64,000 bases of DNA, taken from assembly GCA_910588845.1 (NCBI GenBank), contig CAJURU010000006.1:101692-165691 (forward strand), written 5' to 3'. Positions 54,804 to 63,950 of the stretch are shown in pieces. Under the pieces are notes generated by a model. It searched no databases. It was not told where the DNA came from and worked only from the letters and a program-made list of their open reading frames with translations. Source of the DNA: an uncultured Lachnospiraceae bacterium (GTDB lineage Bacteria; Bacillota; Clostridia; Lachnospirales; Lachnospiraceae). The position numbers were made by a program, and so were the translations under genes. Position 1 is the first letter of the stretch, and the number at the start of each line of letters is the position of its first letter.

Positions 54804-55208
54804 TACCATGAGCAGTATATTTTTTACAATAAAATTTATTATGACAATCCCCAGCGCCGCCCAGATATATACATCGCGGTATTTCATGCCAATCTTAATC
54901 TTGTGCTTGGAAATCCGCTCAATGCTCTGGCTGATTAAGAACCATCCTGCGGTAATGGCGGTGCATGGGACCAAGGGGTGGCAGATAAACGAGGTCACAA
55001 TGTGCCCGTGCAGCAGCGCGGACACCGCCCTGGTGCCGCCGCAGCCTGGGCAATAAAGCCCGGTAACGCTATGGAAAATGCAAGGCGGCATAATCATTTT
55101 GAATGGCAGAGGCATAATCTGGTACATAAGCACGAGAATGCCAGATACAAAGACGAGCGCCCATCCGATATAAAATAATGCGGTTTCTTCTTTACTGCGG
55201 TTTCTCAA
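54768..55208 (-). CDS. DUF2752 membrane protein
   Basis: The 146 residues have three or four hydrophobic segments and the family hallmark YCPGCGGTRAVSALLHG, with the CPxCGxTR motif. Its function is unknown. The start is TTG 55206-55208, with GGAG about 9 nt upstream on the - strand. The gene is convergent with apgM and divergent from the metalloprotease-like gene. Confidence 0.85.
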   Translation of the reverse strand: MRNRSKEETALFYIGWALVFVSGILVLMYQIMPLPFKMIMPPCIFHSVTGLYCPGCGGTRAVSALLHGHIVTSFICHPLVPCTAITAGWFLISQSIERISKHKIKIGMKYRDVYIWAALGIVIINFIVKNILLMVWNVDLLQGITL

Positions 55209-55284
55209 TATATCATCTCCAAGTGATAAGTAAATTATAAAGCTATAGTATCATATCAGGTGACTGGCGGCAAGTCGTCTGTTT

Positions 55285-55345
55285 TTTTATTCTATTAGGA
55301 AAGACTTTGTCACGTTGAAGCTTGAGTGGACAATCCTAATAGGAT
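55285..55345. repeat. inverted repeat in the DUF2752/metalloprotease gap
   Basis: TATTCTATTAGGA pairs with TCCTAATAGGATA about 30 nt on, with T-rich and A-rich flanks (TTTTTTTAT before, AAAAATA after). It looks like a bidirectional terminator or a small repeat. The core AGGAAAGACTTTGTCACG also occurs, diverged, at 39917-39947. The rest of this 326 bp gap holds the promoter below and no gene. Confidence 0.5.
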
Positions 55346-55475
55346 AAAAATAATATGCGTACTCGCACAAAAGGTAAATATTGCTTCGCAAATGTGCTCG
55401 GCGCGTCAAAGTGTGCAAGTCTATTCTACCAAGAATGGGGAGAGGGGGATGAAGTAGGCTTAAACACTTTTTTAT

Positions 55476-55504
55476 TTGTCAAAAAGAAGATTATGTGCTA
55501 CACT
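55476..55504 (+). promoter_or_regulatory. promoter of the metalloprotease-like gene
   Basis: TTGTCA at 55476-55481, a 17 bp spacer and TACACT at 55499-55504 with an extended TG, 30 nt before the start codon. Confidence 0.55.
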
Positions 55505-55534
55505 AAAATATAGTTTAGGGAAGGGGATGGAAGC

Positions 55535-56281
55535 ATGGCAGGTTTTATGGTAGGAATCAACACATCTTATAATGGTATACATCCGGCCGAGAAACAGATG
55601 GATGCGCCAGGCAGTCCACAGAACAACAAAGAGGCAGAGGAAGCCGGGAAGATTTCTAAGGGAGAAAGAGAACCCAGAGAAGAGCGTTTGCCGTGGGCGG
55701 ATAAGACGCAGAAGGAAGAGAAGGGGACGCAAGACGGTTTTAGACGCAAAGAGCCGGGCGAAGAGTGCCAGACTTGTAAGAACCGCAAATATAAGGACGG
55801 TTCAGATGAGAATGTGTCCTTTAAGGCGGCGGCGCATATTTCTCCGGAGGCAGCGGCCGGAAGAGTGCGCGCCCATGAAGGAGAACATGTGGCAAATGCT
55901 TACAGTAAGGCGGCGCAGAAGGGCGGAGAAGTACTGTCAGTTTCCGTGCGTATTGAGACGGCGGTTTGCCCGGAATGCGGAAAGAATTATGTGTCCGGCG
56001 GTACGACCTCAACCAAGATCAGATATCCGGCGGACTCTGAGAAGGCGAAGGAGAAGAGCTCGCCGACAGATGACAAAGGCGCAAGCGTGGAAGGTTCCTC
56101 GGCGAATCCTGCGGGAGCGAATAGAAGCCGGTCAGGAGCCAACCCTTATACTGTAAATCAGAGGCAGAACGTGAATCCCTATGCGGCAAGTCAAAGGCAG
56201 AATCAGGCAAATGCAGTGCGGGGCATGGGTTTTAATTATGCGACCAAGCCCTTAGAAGAATTTGAAATGGAGCGTTATTAA
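55535..56281 (+). CDS. putative metalloprotease, SprA/CJM1_0395-like
   Basis: The 248 residues have a long charged, low-complexity N-terminus (about 1-75), a Cys pair (CQTCKNRKYKDGS), then RAHEGEHVANAYSKA, which contains an HExxH zinc-protease motif (HEGEH), and a second Cys pair (CPECGKNYVSGG) followed by a Ser/Asn/Gln-rich tail. From memory this is the SprA-related putative metalloprotease family; no activity is established there. No signal peptide is seen. GGGAAGGGG lies 7-15 nt before the ATG. The next gene starts 2 nt after the stop. Confidence 0.75.
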   Translation: MAGFMVGINTSYNGIHPAEKQMDAPGSPQNNKEAEEAGKISKGEREPREERLPWADKTQKEEKGTQDGFRRKEPGEECQTCKNRKYKDGSDENVSFKAAAHISPEAAAGRVRAHEGEHVANAYSKAAQKGGEVLSVSVRIETAVCPECGKNYVSGGTTSTKIRYPADSEKAKEKSSPTDDKGASVEGSSANPAGANRSRSGANPYTVNQRQNVNPYAASQRQNQANAVRGMGFNYATKPLEEFEMERY

Positions 56282-56283
56282 AT

Positions 56284-57054
56284 ATGAAACATACATCGGC
56301 AGAGTTAAAACGGTTAGCAAGGGAACAGTTAAATGGGCGCTGGGGGCTTGCCATTGGAGCCAACCTGTTAGAGCAGATGATAATATCAGGTTTATTGACG
56401 CCATTCTATTTTCTGCTTATCATTACCGGCAGCGGAACGGTGCAGTATATTACATATATGGTGGCGGCGATCATTATTTCAGCAGTCTCTATGGTATTAC
56501 AGTGTGGAATTTTGAGAATGTATTTCGGATTTGCCAGGAATCAGGAAGTCAGCGTAGGTATGATTTTTGGGGAATTTACCAGAAGGCCGGACCGTTATAT
56601 CTTGGGGTATATCCTGATATTTGTTGTTGAGATAGTATGCATGCTGCCGGGGGCTATCTGTCTGGTAGTGGGGATTGTTGCTGACACGGTGCTGGCAATC
56701 ATGATAGGAGGAGCCTTGTATATTATCGGTTTTGTGGTTGTGATTTATGTATCGCTTCGCCTGTCGCAGATATTTTATCTGCTGGTTGAGCACGGTGATA
56801 TGTCTGTTATTGAAGCGTTCCGCACCAGTTCGCAGATGATGGAAGGTAATATGGGCAGGTTTTTCTATATTTATGTGAGTTTTATCGGCTGGTCGCTGCT
56901 GGGGCTTCTTTCTTGTGGCATAGGTATGTTGTGGGTGACGCCCTATATGATGCAGACGAACGTGAATTTCTATCGGGATTTGATTGGGGAATTGGATGTG
57001 AATGAGGAAGTTGGTAAAGACAACGAGTGGGATAACCAGTTGTTTACTCCATGA
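56284..57054 (+). CDS. DUF975 family membrane protein
   Basis: The 256-residue product begins MKHTSAELKRLAREQLNGRW, the DUF975 opening, followed by about six hydrophobic segments. The late block FYIYVSFIGWSLLGLLSCGI with PYMMQTNVNFYRDL is also typical. Its function is unknown; it may serve an envelope role. It begins 2 nt after the metalloprotease-like gene and probably shares its transcript. Confidence 0.85.
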   Translation: MKHTSAELKRLAREQLNGRWGLAIGANLLEQMIISGLLTPFYFLLIITGSGTVQYITYMVAAIIISAVSMVLQCGILRMYFGFARNQEVSVGMIFGEFTRRPDRYILGYILIFVVEIVCMLPGAICLVVGIVADTVLAIMIGGALYIIGFVVVIYVSLRLSQIFYLLVEHGDMSVIEAFRTSSQMMEGNMGRFFYIYVSFIGWSLLGLLSCGIGMLWVTPYMMQTNVNFYRDLIGELDVNEEVGKDNEWDNQLFTP

Positions 57055-57220
57055 GTTCATATGGAATGTGTGCCAGGTATAAGGGTAGGTAACGAAGCCG
57101 TGTTATAATGTATAAACGAGTAATCAATTGAAGTGTATATTTTTTATCCTGAATTGCAAAGCGAGATTCCCGCCCAAGGGGGAAAGTACAATACAAATAG
57201 AATAACAGAAGCCGGAGAAA

Positions 57221-57394
57221 GTGGCAATACAAAGACAGATGGAACAAAATCCACCTGTCTTTTCTGTTATGGTAGAAAGAGCCGGCGGGGAAAGGCTTGG
57301 AAGGGACAGGACTACCATCACCAAGGAAGTGAGGAACTATTCGGTGGAGCAGGATACCGGTTACAGTGATTTGAATGCCGCTTGCAAAAGGTGA
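57221..57394 (+). pseudogene. possible IS30-family transposase remnant
   Basis: A 57-codon frame from GTG 57221 contains ERLGRDRTTITKEVRNYS, the helix-turn-helix pattern of IS30-type transposases (LGRxRTTIxKEVRxY), and ends NAACKR. The rest of a transposase, including the DDE residues, is absent. The remaining parts of the 588 bp gap 57055-57642 hold a possible -10 (TGCTATAAT near 57497) and no gene that I can support. Confidence 0.35.
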
Positions 57395-57642
57395 AATTCG
57401 GGTACAAAACGGGAAGGTCGGTTTGCAATCGGCCATAACAAATTTTACCAGAAAAAATACAAATTATCCCATACCCACCAAAGCAAAATTCTTATCTGCT
57501 ATAATAGCGTAGGTAGCGAATGGATAAAATGCTCGAAATACAGGCTTTTTAAAATGATAGTTGATGGGAGAATGAATATGACAGGAGTATAGAAGCTCTG
57601 TGCCAGGACAGAGGGATCATTTCAGACGAAAGGTGAGGAAAA

Positions 57643-59898
57643 ATGGTTTTACAAAAAAGAATGGCGCTTTTAACACTTGCCCTTTTAGGGATACTTTGCC
57701 TTGGGGGATGTGGAAGGGAAGAAAATGAAAAAATCACTTTCATAGAACAGCTCAACAATCCGGCCTATACGATTGGTGTTCCGGAAGGCGGGGCAGGCAT
57801 GTATATGGCGGAAAAATATCTGCCGGAGGCGGAGCATAAAACATTTTCAGGCAACTCTTCGGGGTATCTTGCCATTTCCCAGGGAAAACTGGACGGGTTT
57901 GTTTATGACCGGGTAATGATGGAATTTGCTATTGCCAGCGGTCTTGAGAATGTGGAGATTTTAGAGGAAAACCTGGGAGAAAGTATGGATGTGGCTGTGG
58001 GGATTTCACCCAAAAGCCAGGTTGAAAATTTAAAGGATAAAGTGAACCAGTTTCTGTCGGAAGCAAGAGCCGAGGGGACGCTGGATGATATGTATAACCG
58101 CTGGGTAAGCAGGGCGGAGGGAACCATGCCAAAAATACAGGCGCCACAGACGCCGGACTGTAAGCTTAAGGTGGGAACCACAGGGATGGTTCAGCCTTTC
58201 AGCTACTATGAGGGGACGACTCTTACCGGATATGATGTGGAGCTGATTTACCGTTTTGGAGCGTGGCTGAATGCGGAAGTGGAAATTAAAATTTACGACT
58301 ATGACGGAATTATTGCCGCGGCGGAAGCCGGCGACATTGACTGTATTATGGCGAATTTAAATGCCACCGAGGAAAGGCGCAGGCATATCGAATTTTCCGA
58401 TTGTGTTTATCCTTCGGTGACTGCCGTTATGGTAAGGTCGGAACAGAAAGGCAGCACGGAGAAAAAATACGGGACGCTTTCGGATTTTGCCGGAGCAAGG
58501 TTTGCATCATTAAGCGGAGGGGTTTACGATAAACTTTTACAGGAAGTAATTGCGGATGCAAAAGACTTTTCCTACTACAATTCTGTTCCCGATATTGTTG
58601 CGGCTCTTAAAGCAGATCGTGTGGATGCGGGGGCGTTGGATGAACCGCTGGCACAGCTTGCGGCAGCAAAAAATGAAGGTCTGAAAATTTTTGAAGAACC
58701 TGTCGTGCGGGATAAATATGGATATGCCCTTCCCAAGGGAAGTCCTCTGCGGGAACAGTTTAATGAAGTTATTGCAAAGTTTAAAGAGGACGGAACAATC
58801 GCATCCTTAAAGGAAAAATGGCTTGGGGCGGATGAGAGCATAAAGGTATTAATGGAGCAGGACTGGCCGGGGGCTAAGGGAACCATCCGCTACTACTATG
58901 ATGGCGCCCATGAGCCTATGACTTATCTTGGAAGCAGCGGCGAACCTTTAGGGCTTGAGATAGATCTGCTGCTTCTGATTGCACGTGAACTGGATATGAA
59001 GGTGGAGATGACAACATGTGAATTTGCTTCGCTGATAACCGCCCTTGAAAGCGGGAAGGCGGATGTGGTCAGCGGAAGCCTTTCCATCACGGAAGAAAGA
59101 GCGAAGCGGGTAGACTTTGCAGATACTCATTACGACTCAGCTATGGTGCTTCTGGTGCGTGATTTGGATGGGGAATTGCAGGGAAAAGGTTTCTGGGCAA
59201 ATCTTGAGGACAGCTTTCAAAGCACTTTTGTAGTGGAAGGGCGCTGGCGGCTGATTTTGCGGGGGCTTGGCGTCACCATACTGATTTCTGTCTTTTCAGG
59301 ATTTTTTGGTCTGTGCCTTGGCTTTGGGATATGTATGCTGCGCCGGATCAATTGTAAGCCAACTCAGTGGTTCGGGGCGGTCTTTGTTCGTTTGATTCAG
59401 GGAACCCCTATCGTAGTCTTTCTGATGATTTTGTACTATGGAATTTTTGGTTCGGCGGATATTTCTGAAATTCTGGTTGCAGTTATTGGATTCTCCATTA
59501 ATTTTGCGGCATATTCATCGGAGATGATGCGGACAGGAATAGAAACTGTGGATAAGGGGCAAAGCGAGGCAGCCCTTGCTATGGGCTATACGAAAGGTCA
59601 GACATTTTTTAAGATTGTATTGCCCCAGGCGGCGAGAAATTTTATTCCTGTGTTGAAAGGCGAATTTATTTCTATGGTAAAAATGACTTCAGTAGTAGGA
59701 TATATTGCGGTACAGGATCTGACAAAAGTATCCGATATTATACGCTCACGTACTATGGAGGCGTTCTTTCCACTGATAATGACAGCAGTAATTTATTTTG
59801 TTATTGCCAATATGATGACGGCAGCTCTCTCATTTGCAGAGAGGAAGGTTGCACCGAAACGGAAGAAACGCAGCTTAAAGGGGGTGTGCATGTTATGA
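57643..59898 (+). CDS. amino-acid ABC transporter, lipoprotein substrate-binding and permease fusion
   Basis: The 751 residues run: lipobox (LGGC, Cys23), a partial SBP_bac_3 lobe (about 30-165), a full SBP_bac_3 domain (about 170-410, KLKVGTTGMVQPFSYYEG), a further SBP unit (about 415-515, LEIDLLLLIARELDMKV), and a HisM-type permease from about 535 to 740 with the EAA-loop region (EAALAMGYTKGQTFFKIVLPQAAR). Substrate capture and membrane passage are thus in one protein, tethered by lipid. GGTGAGG precedes the ATG. The ATPase gene overlaps its end (ATGA). The substrate is a polar amino acid by family. Confidence 0.9.
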   Translation: MVLQKRMALLTLALLGILCLGGCGREENEKITFIEQLNNPAYTIGVPEGGAGMYMAEKYLPEAEHKTFSGNSSGYLAISQGKLDGFVYDRVMMEFAIASGLENVEILEENLGESMDVAVGISPKSQVENLKDKVNQFLSEARAEGTLDDMYNRWVSRAEGTMPKIQAPQTPDCKLKVGTTGMVQPFSYYEGTTLTGYDVELIYRFGAWLNAEVEIKIYDYDGIIAAAEAGDIDCIMANLNATEERRRHIEFSDCVYPSVTAVMVRSEQKGSTEKKYGTLSDFAGARFASLSGGVYDKLLQEVIADAKDFSYYNSVPDIVAALKADRVDAGALDEPLAQLAAAKNEGLKIFEEPVVRDKYGYALPKGSPLREQFNEVIAKFKEDGTIASLKEKWLGADESIKVLMEQDWPGAKGTIRYYYDGAHEPMTYLGSSGEPLGLEIDLLLLIARELDMKVEMTTCEFASLITALESGKADVVSGSLSITEERAKRVDFADTHYDSAMVLLVRDLDGELQGKGFWANLEDSFQSTFVVEGRWRLILRGLGVTILISVFSGFFGLCLGFGICMLRRINCKPTQWFGAVFVRLIQGTPIVVFLMILYYGIFGSADISEILVAVIGFSINFAAYSSEMMRTGIETVDKGQSEAALAMGYTKGQTFFKIVLPQAARNFIPVLKGEFISMVKMTSVVGYIAVQDLTKVSDIIRSRTMEAFFPLIMTAVIYFVIANMMTAALSFAERKVAPKRKKRSLKGVCML

Positions 59899-61037
59899 CA
59901 GAAAAGCATGAAAGCCGGGACGTTCGTGCCGGGGCAAGTATGAACACGAGCATAATATCTATCCGGCATCTGTGTAAGGAATATTTAAACGTAACCCCTT
60001 TGAAGGATGTAAGCGTGGAGATTAAAAAAGGAGAGGTGATTTCCATTATAGGCCCGTCAGGCACAGGAAAGTCAACGCTGCTTCGATGTATTAATCTTCT
60101 GGAGACGCCTACAAAGGGCGAGATTGTGGTAGACGGTGTGGTAACAACGGACAAGAAATGTAAGGTAAATCTGGTGAGGCAGAAGATGGGAATGGTATTT
60201 CAGTCCTTCAACCTGTTTGCACACAAGACGATTATAGAAAATATCATGATGGGGCAGGTCGATCTTCTTGGCAGAAGCCGGCAGGAGGCATATGATAGAG
60301 GGATGGAACTGCTGCGTAACATAGGGCTTGCAGACAAGGCTTTTTCTTATCCGGATGAACTTTCGGGGGGACAGAAGCAGCGTGCGGCTATTGCAAGGAC
60401 GGTGGCTATGGAGCCGGAAATTATTCTTTTTGACGAGCCGACTTCCGCCCTGGATCCCACTATGGTGGGGGAAGTTCTTTCGGTTATCCGTGGGCTGGCA
60501 AGGCAGGGAATGACCATGATGATCGTGACGCATGAAATGAAGTTTGCCCGGGATGTATCCACCAGGATATTTTATATGGATCAGGGCGAAATCTATGAGG
60601 ACGGAACGCCGGAACAGATTTTTGAGCATCCAAAGAGGGAGAGAACCCGGATATTTATCCGGCAGCTTAAGGTGCTCCATGTGGAAAAAATCTCACGTGA
60701 CTTTGATTTTCCGGCCTTTATGACACGTCTTGAGGAGTTCGGGCGTAAGCAGCAGTTTTCACAGAGACAGATTTACGCCATGCAGCTTGTTGTGGAGGAA
60801 GCGCTGATGCAAAAACTTCTGCCTGCGGCAGGGGAAGCGGAGGAAAGGGATATTTCTCTGGATGTGGAATACAGCGAGAGGGAAAATCTGGCGCAGATGC
60901 GATTTTCCTATCATGGGCCTTCCTTTCATCCTTTTGGGGACGAAGAAGATTTGTCCGGCAGGATGATAAAAGGAATGTCCAAAGGGATGGAGCATAAGTT
61001 TGTGGATGGAATGAATCAATTTATTATAAGTATATAG
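59895..61037 (+). CDS. amino-acid ABC transporter ATPase with a C-terminal GHKL-like domain
   Basis: The first 250 residues are a GlnQ/HisP-type ATPase: Walker A GPSGTGKST (about 53-61), signature LSGGQKQRAAIA, Walker B IILFDEPTSALD and the VTHEM His switch. Residues about 258-380 are an extra domain with LVVEEALMQKLLP and YHGPSFHPFGDEED, which resemble the N and G1 boxes of SpoIIAB-like GHKL ATPases but without the key Asn. The start ATG 59895 follows GGGGGTG by 8 nt and overlaps the permease gene by 4 nt. Total length is 380; normal family length is 240-250. Confidence 0.9.
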   Translation: MTEKHESRDVRAGASMNTSIISIRHLCKEYLNVTPLKDVSVEIKKGEVISIIGPSGTGKSTLLRCINLLETPTKGEIVVDGVVTTDKKCKVNLVRQKMGMVFQSFNLFAHKTIIENIMMGQVDLLGRSRQEAYDRGMELLRNIGLADKAFSYPDELSGGQKQRAAIARTVAMEPEIILFDEPTSALDPTMVGEVLSVIRGLARQGMTMMIVTHEMKFARDVSTRIFYMDQGEIYEDGTPEQIFEHPKRERTRIFIRQLKVLHVEKISRDFDFPAFMTRLEEFGRKQQFSQRQIYAMQLVVEEALMQKLLPAAGEAEERDISLDVEYSERENLAQMRFSYHGPSFHPFGDEEDLSGRMIKGMSKGMEHKFVDGMNQFIISI

Positions 61038-61060
61038 ATTAAAAAATAAGAGAAAAAATT

Positions 61061-62653
61061 ATGGAAAAGATGAAATTAAATAATGAAAATATTGCGCAGG
61101 CAAGCAGTCTTGCAGAAAAGACGTTTGGAGAATGGGGCGTTGACGCCAGAAATATTATCCAAATCCGGCTTGCAGTGGAGGAAACGCTGTTAAAGTACCA
61201 GGAGGCTTTCGGTGAGGAGGCAGTATTTGCACAAAAATATATCAAACGTCTTAATCGTATCCGTCTGGAACTTTTCCTGCCAGGGGAAAGGGTTGATCCC
61301 TTTGATGCAGAGGAGGAAGAACAGAGCCAGGTACTGCGGGGACTGCTTGCCAATATGGGGGTTGCACCCGCGTGGCAGTACAAAAACGGAGAGAATCTTA
61401 TTTTATTTACTCCCAAAAAGAAGAAACGTTCTCAGATGGCTTCACTGGCGCTGTCCGTAATACTGGCTTTTTTGTGCGGCGGTGTGTGTAGTTTCCTGCC
61501 GGAGAGTGTCAGGACTTTTCTTGCAAATGAACTTATCAGCCCGGTATTTGACCGTTTTATGGGACTTTTATCAGCCATTGCAGGTCCTATGGTGTTTCTT
61601 TCAATTGTATGGGGAATATACAGCATTGGGGATATGGCGGCTATGGGCAGAATCGGAAAGAGGATGGTTGGACGCTTTATGCTGATGACGATTCTTCTGA
61701 CACTGCCCGTATGTGTGGTGGCCATGCCGTTTTTTTCCCTTAAAACCGGAGACGGGGGGAAGTTTGATTTTTCTGAATTGTTTCAAATGGTTCTGGATAT
61801 CGTACCAGGCAACTTTTTTACGCCCTTTACAGAAGGGAATCCTATGCAGATTATTTTTGTGGCAGTTTTAATCGGAATCGCAATGCTGATTCTGGGAAAC
61901 AAAGCTACGATTGCCGCGGCCTTTGTGGAACAGTCCAATTATATTATACAGCTTATTATGGAGGCAGTCAGTTCTTTTGTTCCCGTGTTTGTGTTCGGCA
62001 GTATTTTAAATATGATACTGGGTAACAACTTTTCAGTATTTCTTCCTGCATATAAGGTGATTCTGGTAATGCTTGTGGGAGATGCTGTTCTTCTGGCAGT
62101 GTATCTTGTGCTGGTATGTACAAGGAGGAAGGTGCAGCTTAGGGTGTTGCTGAAAAAGATGACGCCTACTTTTCTGATTGCATTAACTACGGCATCTTCT
62201 TCTGCCGCATTTGGGGTAAATATGGAGTGCTGTGAGAAAGACCTTGGGATTGACAGAAGGATCGTTAATTTTGGTATCCCTTTGGGGCAGGTTATCTTTA
62301 TGCCGGGGGTTTCCGTTATGTTTCTGGCGGTGGGATTTTGTATGTCTGAAATCTATGGCGTGACGATTTCTCCGGCGTGGCTGGCTACTGCCGGTTTCAT
62401 TGCTATTGTGCTTGCGGTGGCGGCGCCTCCTATCCCCGGCGGTGCGCTGACCTGTTATACGATTTTGTTTGTCCAGCTTAAGATTCCCACGGAGGCTGTA
62501 GCGGTCACGATTGCTCTCAATGTAATTCTGGAATTTATTACTACAGCGGTGAACTTGTTCTGTCTGCAAGCGGAACTTGTGGAACTGTCTGCCGGTCTTG
62601 ATATGCTGGATGTGAGAAAACTGAGAGAGAAGAAAAATATATCAAATGGCTGA
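61061..62653 (+). CDS. SDF-family cation:dicarboxylate/amino acid symporter with an N-terminal GHKL-like domain
   Basis: The 530 residues comprise a soluble N-terminal domain (about 1-120) with IRLAVEETLLKYQEAFG and LPGERVDPFDAEEEE, patterned like the extra domain of the neighbouring ATPase, and a C-terminal DAACS transporter (about 128-530) with about eight TM segments. The transporter signature SSSAAFGVNMECCEKDLGI occupies the place of the usual SSSATLP hairpin. The product should import dicarboxylates or acidic/neutral amino acids with sodium or protons. A 23 nt gap follows the ATPase gene, so one operon is likely. Confidence 0.88.
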   Translation: MEKMKLNNENIAQASSLAEKTFGEWGVDARNIIQIRLAVEETLLKYQEAFGEEAVFAQKYIKRLNRIRLELFLPGERVDPFDAEEEEQSQVLRGLLANMGVAPAWQYKNGENLILFTPKKKKRSQMASLALSVILAFLCGGVCSFLPESVRTFLANELISPVFDRFMGLLSAIAGPMVFLSIVWGIYSIGDMAAMGRIGKRMVGRFMLMTILLTLPVCVVAMPFFSLKTGDGGKFDFSELFQMVLDIVPGNFFTPFTEGNPMQIIFVAVLIGIAMLILGNKATIAAAFVEQSNYIIQLIMEAVSSFVPVFVFGSILNMILGNNFSVFLPAYKVILVMLVGDAVLLAVYLVLVCTRRKVQLRVLLKKMTPTFLIALTTASSSAAFGVNMECCEKDLGIDRRIVNFGIPLGQVIFMPGVSVMFLAVGFCMSEIYGVTISPAWLATAGFIAIVLAVAAPPIPGGALTCYTILFVQLKIPTEAVAVTIALNVILEFITTAVNLFCLQAELVELSAGLDMLDVRKLREKKNISNG

Positions 62654-62693
62654 GAGAACCTGAACTGTCAGCAGAAGAAAGGGATGAAGAAAA

Positions 62694-63158
62694 ATGGAAA
62701 ACGCATCAATGCTGGAATTTCATGCGGACGATATTATTTTGAAAGAAGGCAAAACTTATGAGGAAATGTATAAAATTATATCTGGTTCTGTAGCAGTTTA
62801 TATCCGGTATGGGGAAAAGGAGGAACATTTGATTGGGATTTATTCCAAGTCCAAGTGTTTCGGCGAAACCAATGTGCTTTCCAGCCAGCCAAGCATTTAT
62901 ACGGTAGTTGCCTATGGAGAGGTGTGTCTGATGCGTATTACAAAGGATTCTCTGGAAGAATTTATCAGAAGAAATCCCAGAAATGCAATTGATATCATGC
63001 AGAATATGGTACATACTAATATGCTGATGCAGAAAAATATCGATCTACTGCTTGATGATATTTATGAAAAGCAGGATATCAATAAGAGAAGAACAGAAGA
63101 GATGAAAGACAAGATTAGACAGTACCGCATGAACGGATTTAATCTTTTAGGAGTTTAA
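62694..63158 (+). CDS. cyclic nucleotide-binding domain protein
   Basis: The 154-residue product has a CRP-type cNMP-binding fold (about 8-115: EGKTYEEMYKIISGSVAVYI, then FGETNVLSSQPSIYTVVA) and a helical tail with no recognisable DNA-binding domain. The cyclic-phosphate-binding Arg of CRP is not evident (GETNVLSSQPSIYT), so a ligand is uncertain. It lies between two symporter copies and may regulate the transporters directly. A GAAAGGGATGAAGA stretch precedes the ATG. Confidence 0.8.
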   Translation: MENASMLEFHADDIILKEGKTYEEMYKIISGSVAVYIRYGEKEEHLIGIYSKSKCFGETNVLSSQPSIYTVVAYGEVCLMRITKDSLEEFIRRNPRNAIDIMQNMVHTNMLMQKNIDLLLDDIYEKQDINKRRTEEMKDKIRQYRMNGFNLLGV

Positions 63159-63159
63159 A

Positions 63160-63950
63160 ATGCAAGATTACACCCTGACAAATCATGATATAGATGCGGC
63201 GTGTCATGAAGTAGAGACATTTTGTGAACGCGCCAATGGGGGAAAAAAGGGACATTCTCCGCACACGACTGGCTGTGGAAGAGATACTGCTGAGATATCA
63301 GGATGCTTTTGGCACAAAGGGGACTTTTCAATTTCAGTGCAGAAAGCGGATAAACCGTCTGTATGCCAATTTTTCTATTCCGGGAGAAAGAAACGATGAG
63401 GTCCATACGGATGGCGGTGAAGAAAGCGCTATCCTAAAAGGCATCCTTTCAGGTATGGGAGAAATTCCTTTTTTGCGGTATGGTAAGCAGTTTTCTACCG
63501 GAAAAAACTGTTAATTTTCTTTCAGAGGAAATGATTACGCCTGTTTTTGACACATTTATGGGGCTGTTGAGCGCTGTTGCAGGGCCCCTGATATTTTTAT
63601 CGGTGGCAGGCGGTATTTATAATATCGGGGATATTGCAACGCTGGGAAAAGTCGGAAAGCGGATGATCGGCAGGTTTTTATGGATGACGCTGATTTTTAC
63701 GACAGTATTCGGCATTGCCATCCTGCCTTTATTTCCTCTTGCAGGCAGCGGCGGCAGTTCCTTTCGGCTTTCGGAACTTCTGGAAATGGTTCTTGGAATC
63801 GTACCGGACAATTTTTTTACTCCTTTTTTGGAGGGAAATCCTTTACAGATTATTTTTCTTGCAGCCCTTACAGGGATGGCAATGCTGATTCTGGGGAACA
63901 GGGCTGGGATTGTTTCGCTATTTTTAGAACAGGCAAATGTCATTATATTA
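63160..63950 (+). pseudogene. decayed second copy of the GHKL-like/SDF symporter
   Basis: Three frames are needed to follow it. It begins MQDYTLTNHDIDAACHEVET, shifts frame in the G5A6G3 run near 63238-63251, continues as RTRLAVEEILLRYQDAFG and FSIPGERNDEVHTD, then jumps at about 63480 past some 30 codons (end of the soluble domain and TM1) to SSFLPEKTVNFLSEEMITPV and on through the transporter. It matches the gene at 61061 throughout. Similarity ends near 63945-63950, where the sequence changes to ATTACACCACTTTACAACT, possibly an inserted element running off the window. It starts 1 nt after the preceding stop. Confidence 0.8.

Noticed and set aside
57133..57369. 78-codon frame in the gap before the transport cluster
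   Set aside because: The product is rich in Gly, Lys and Arg without pattern, and a different frame in the same DNA shows the IS30-like helix-turn-helix.
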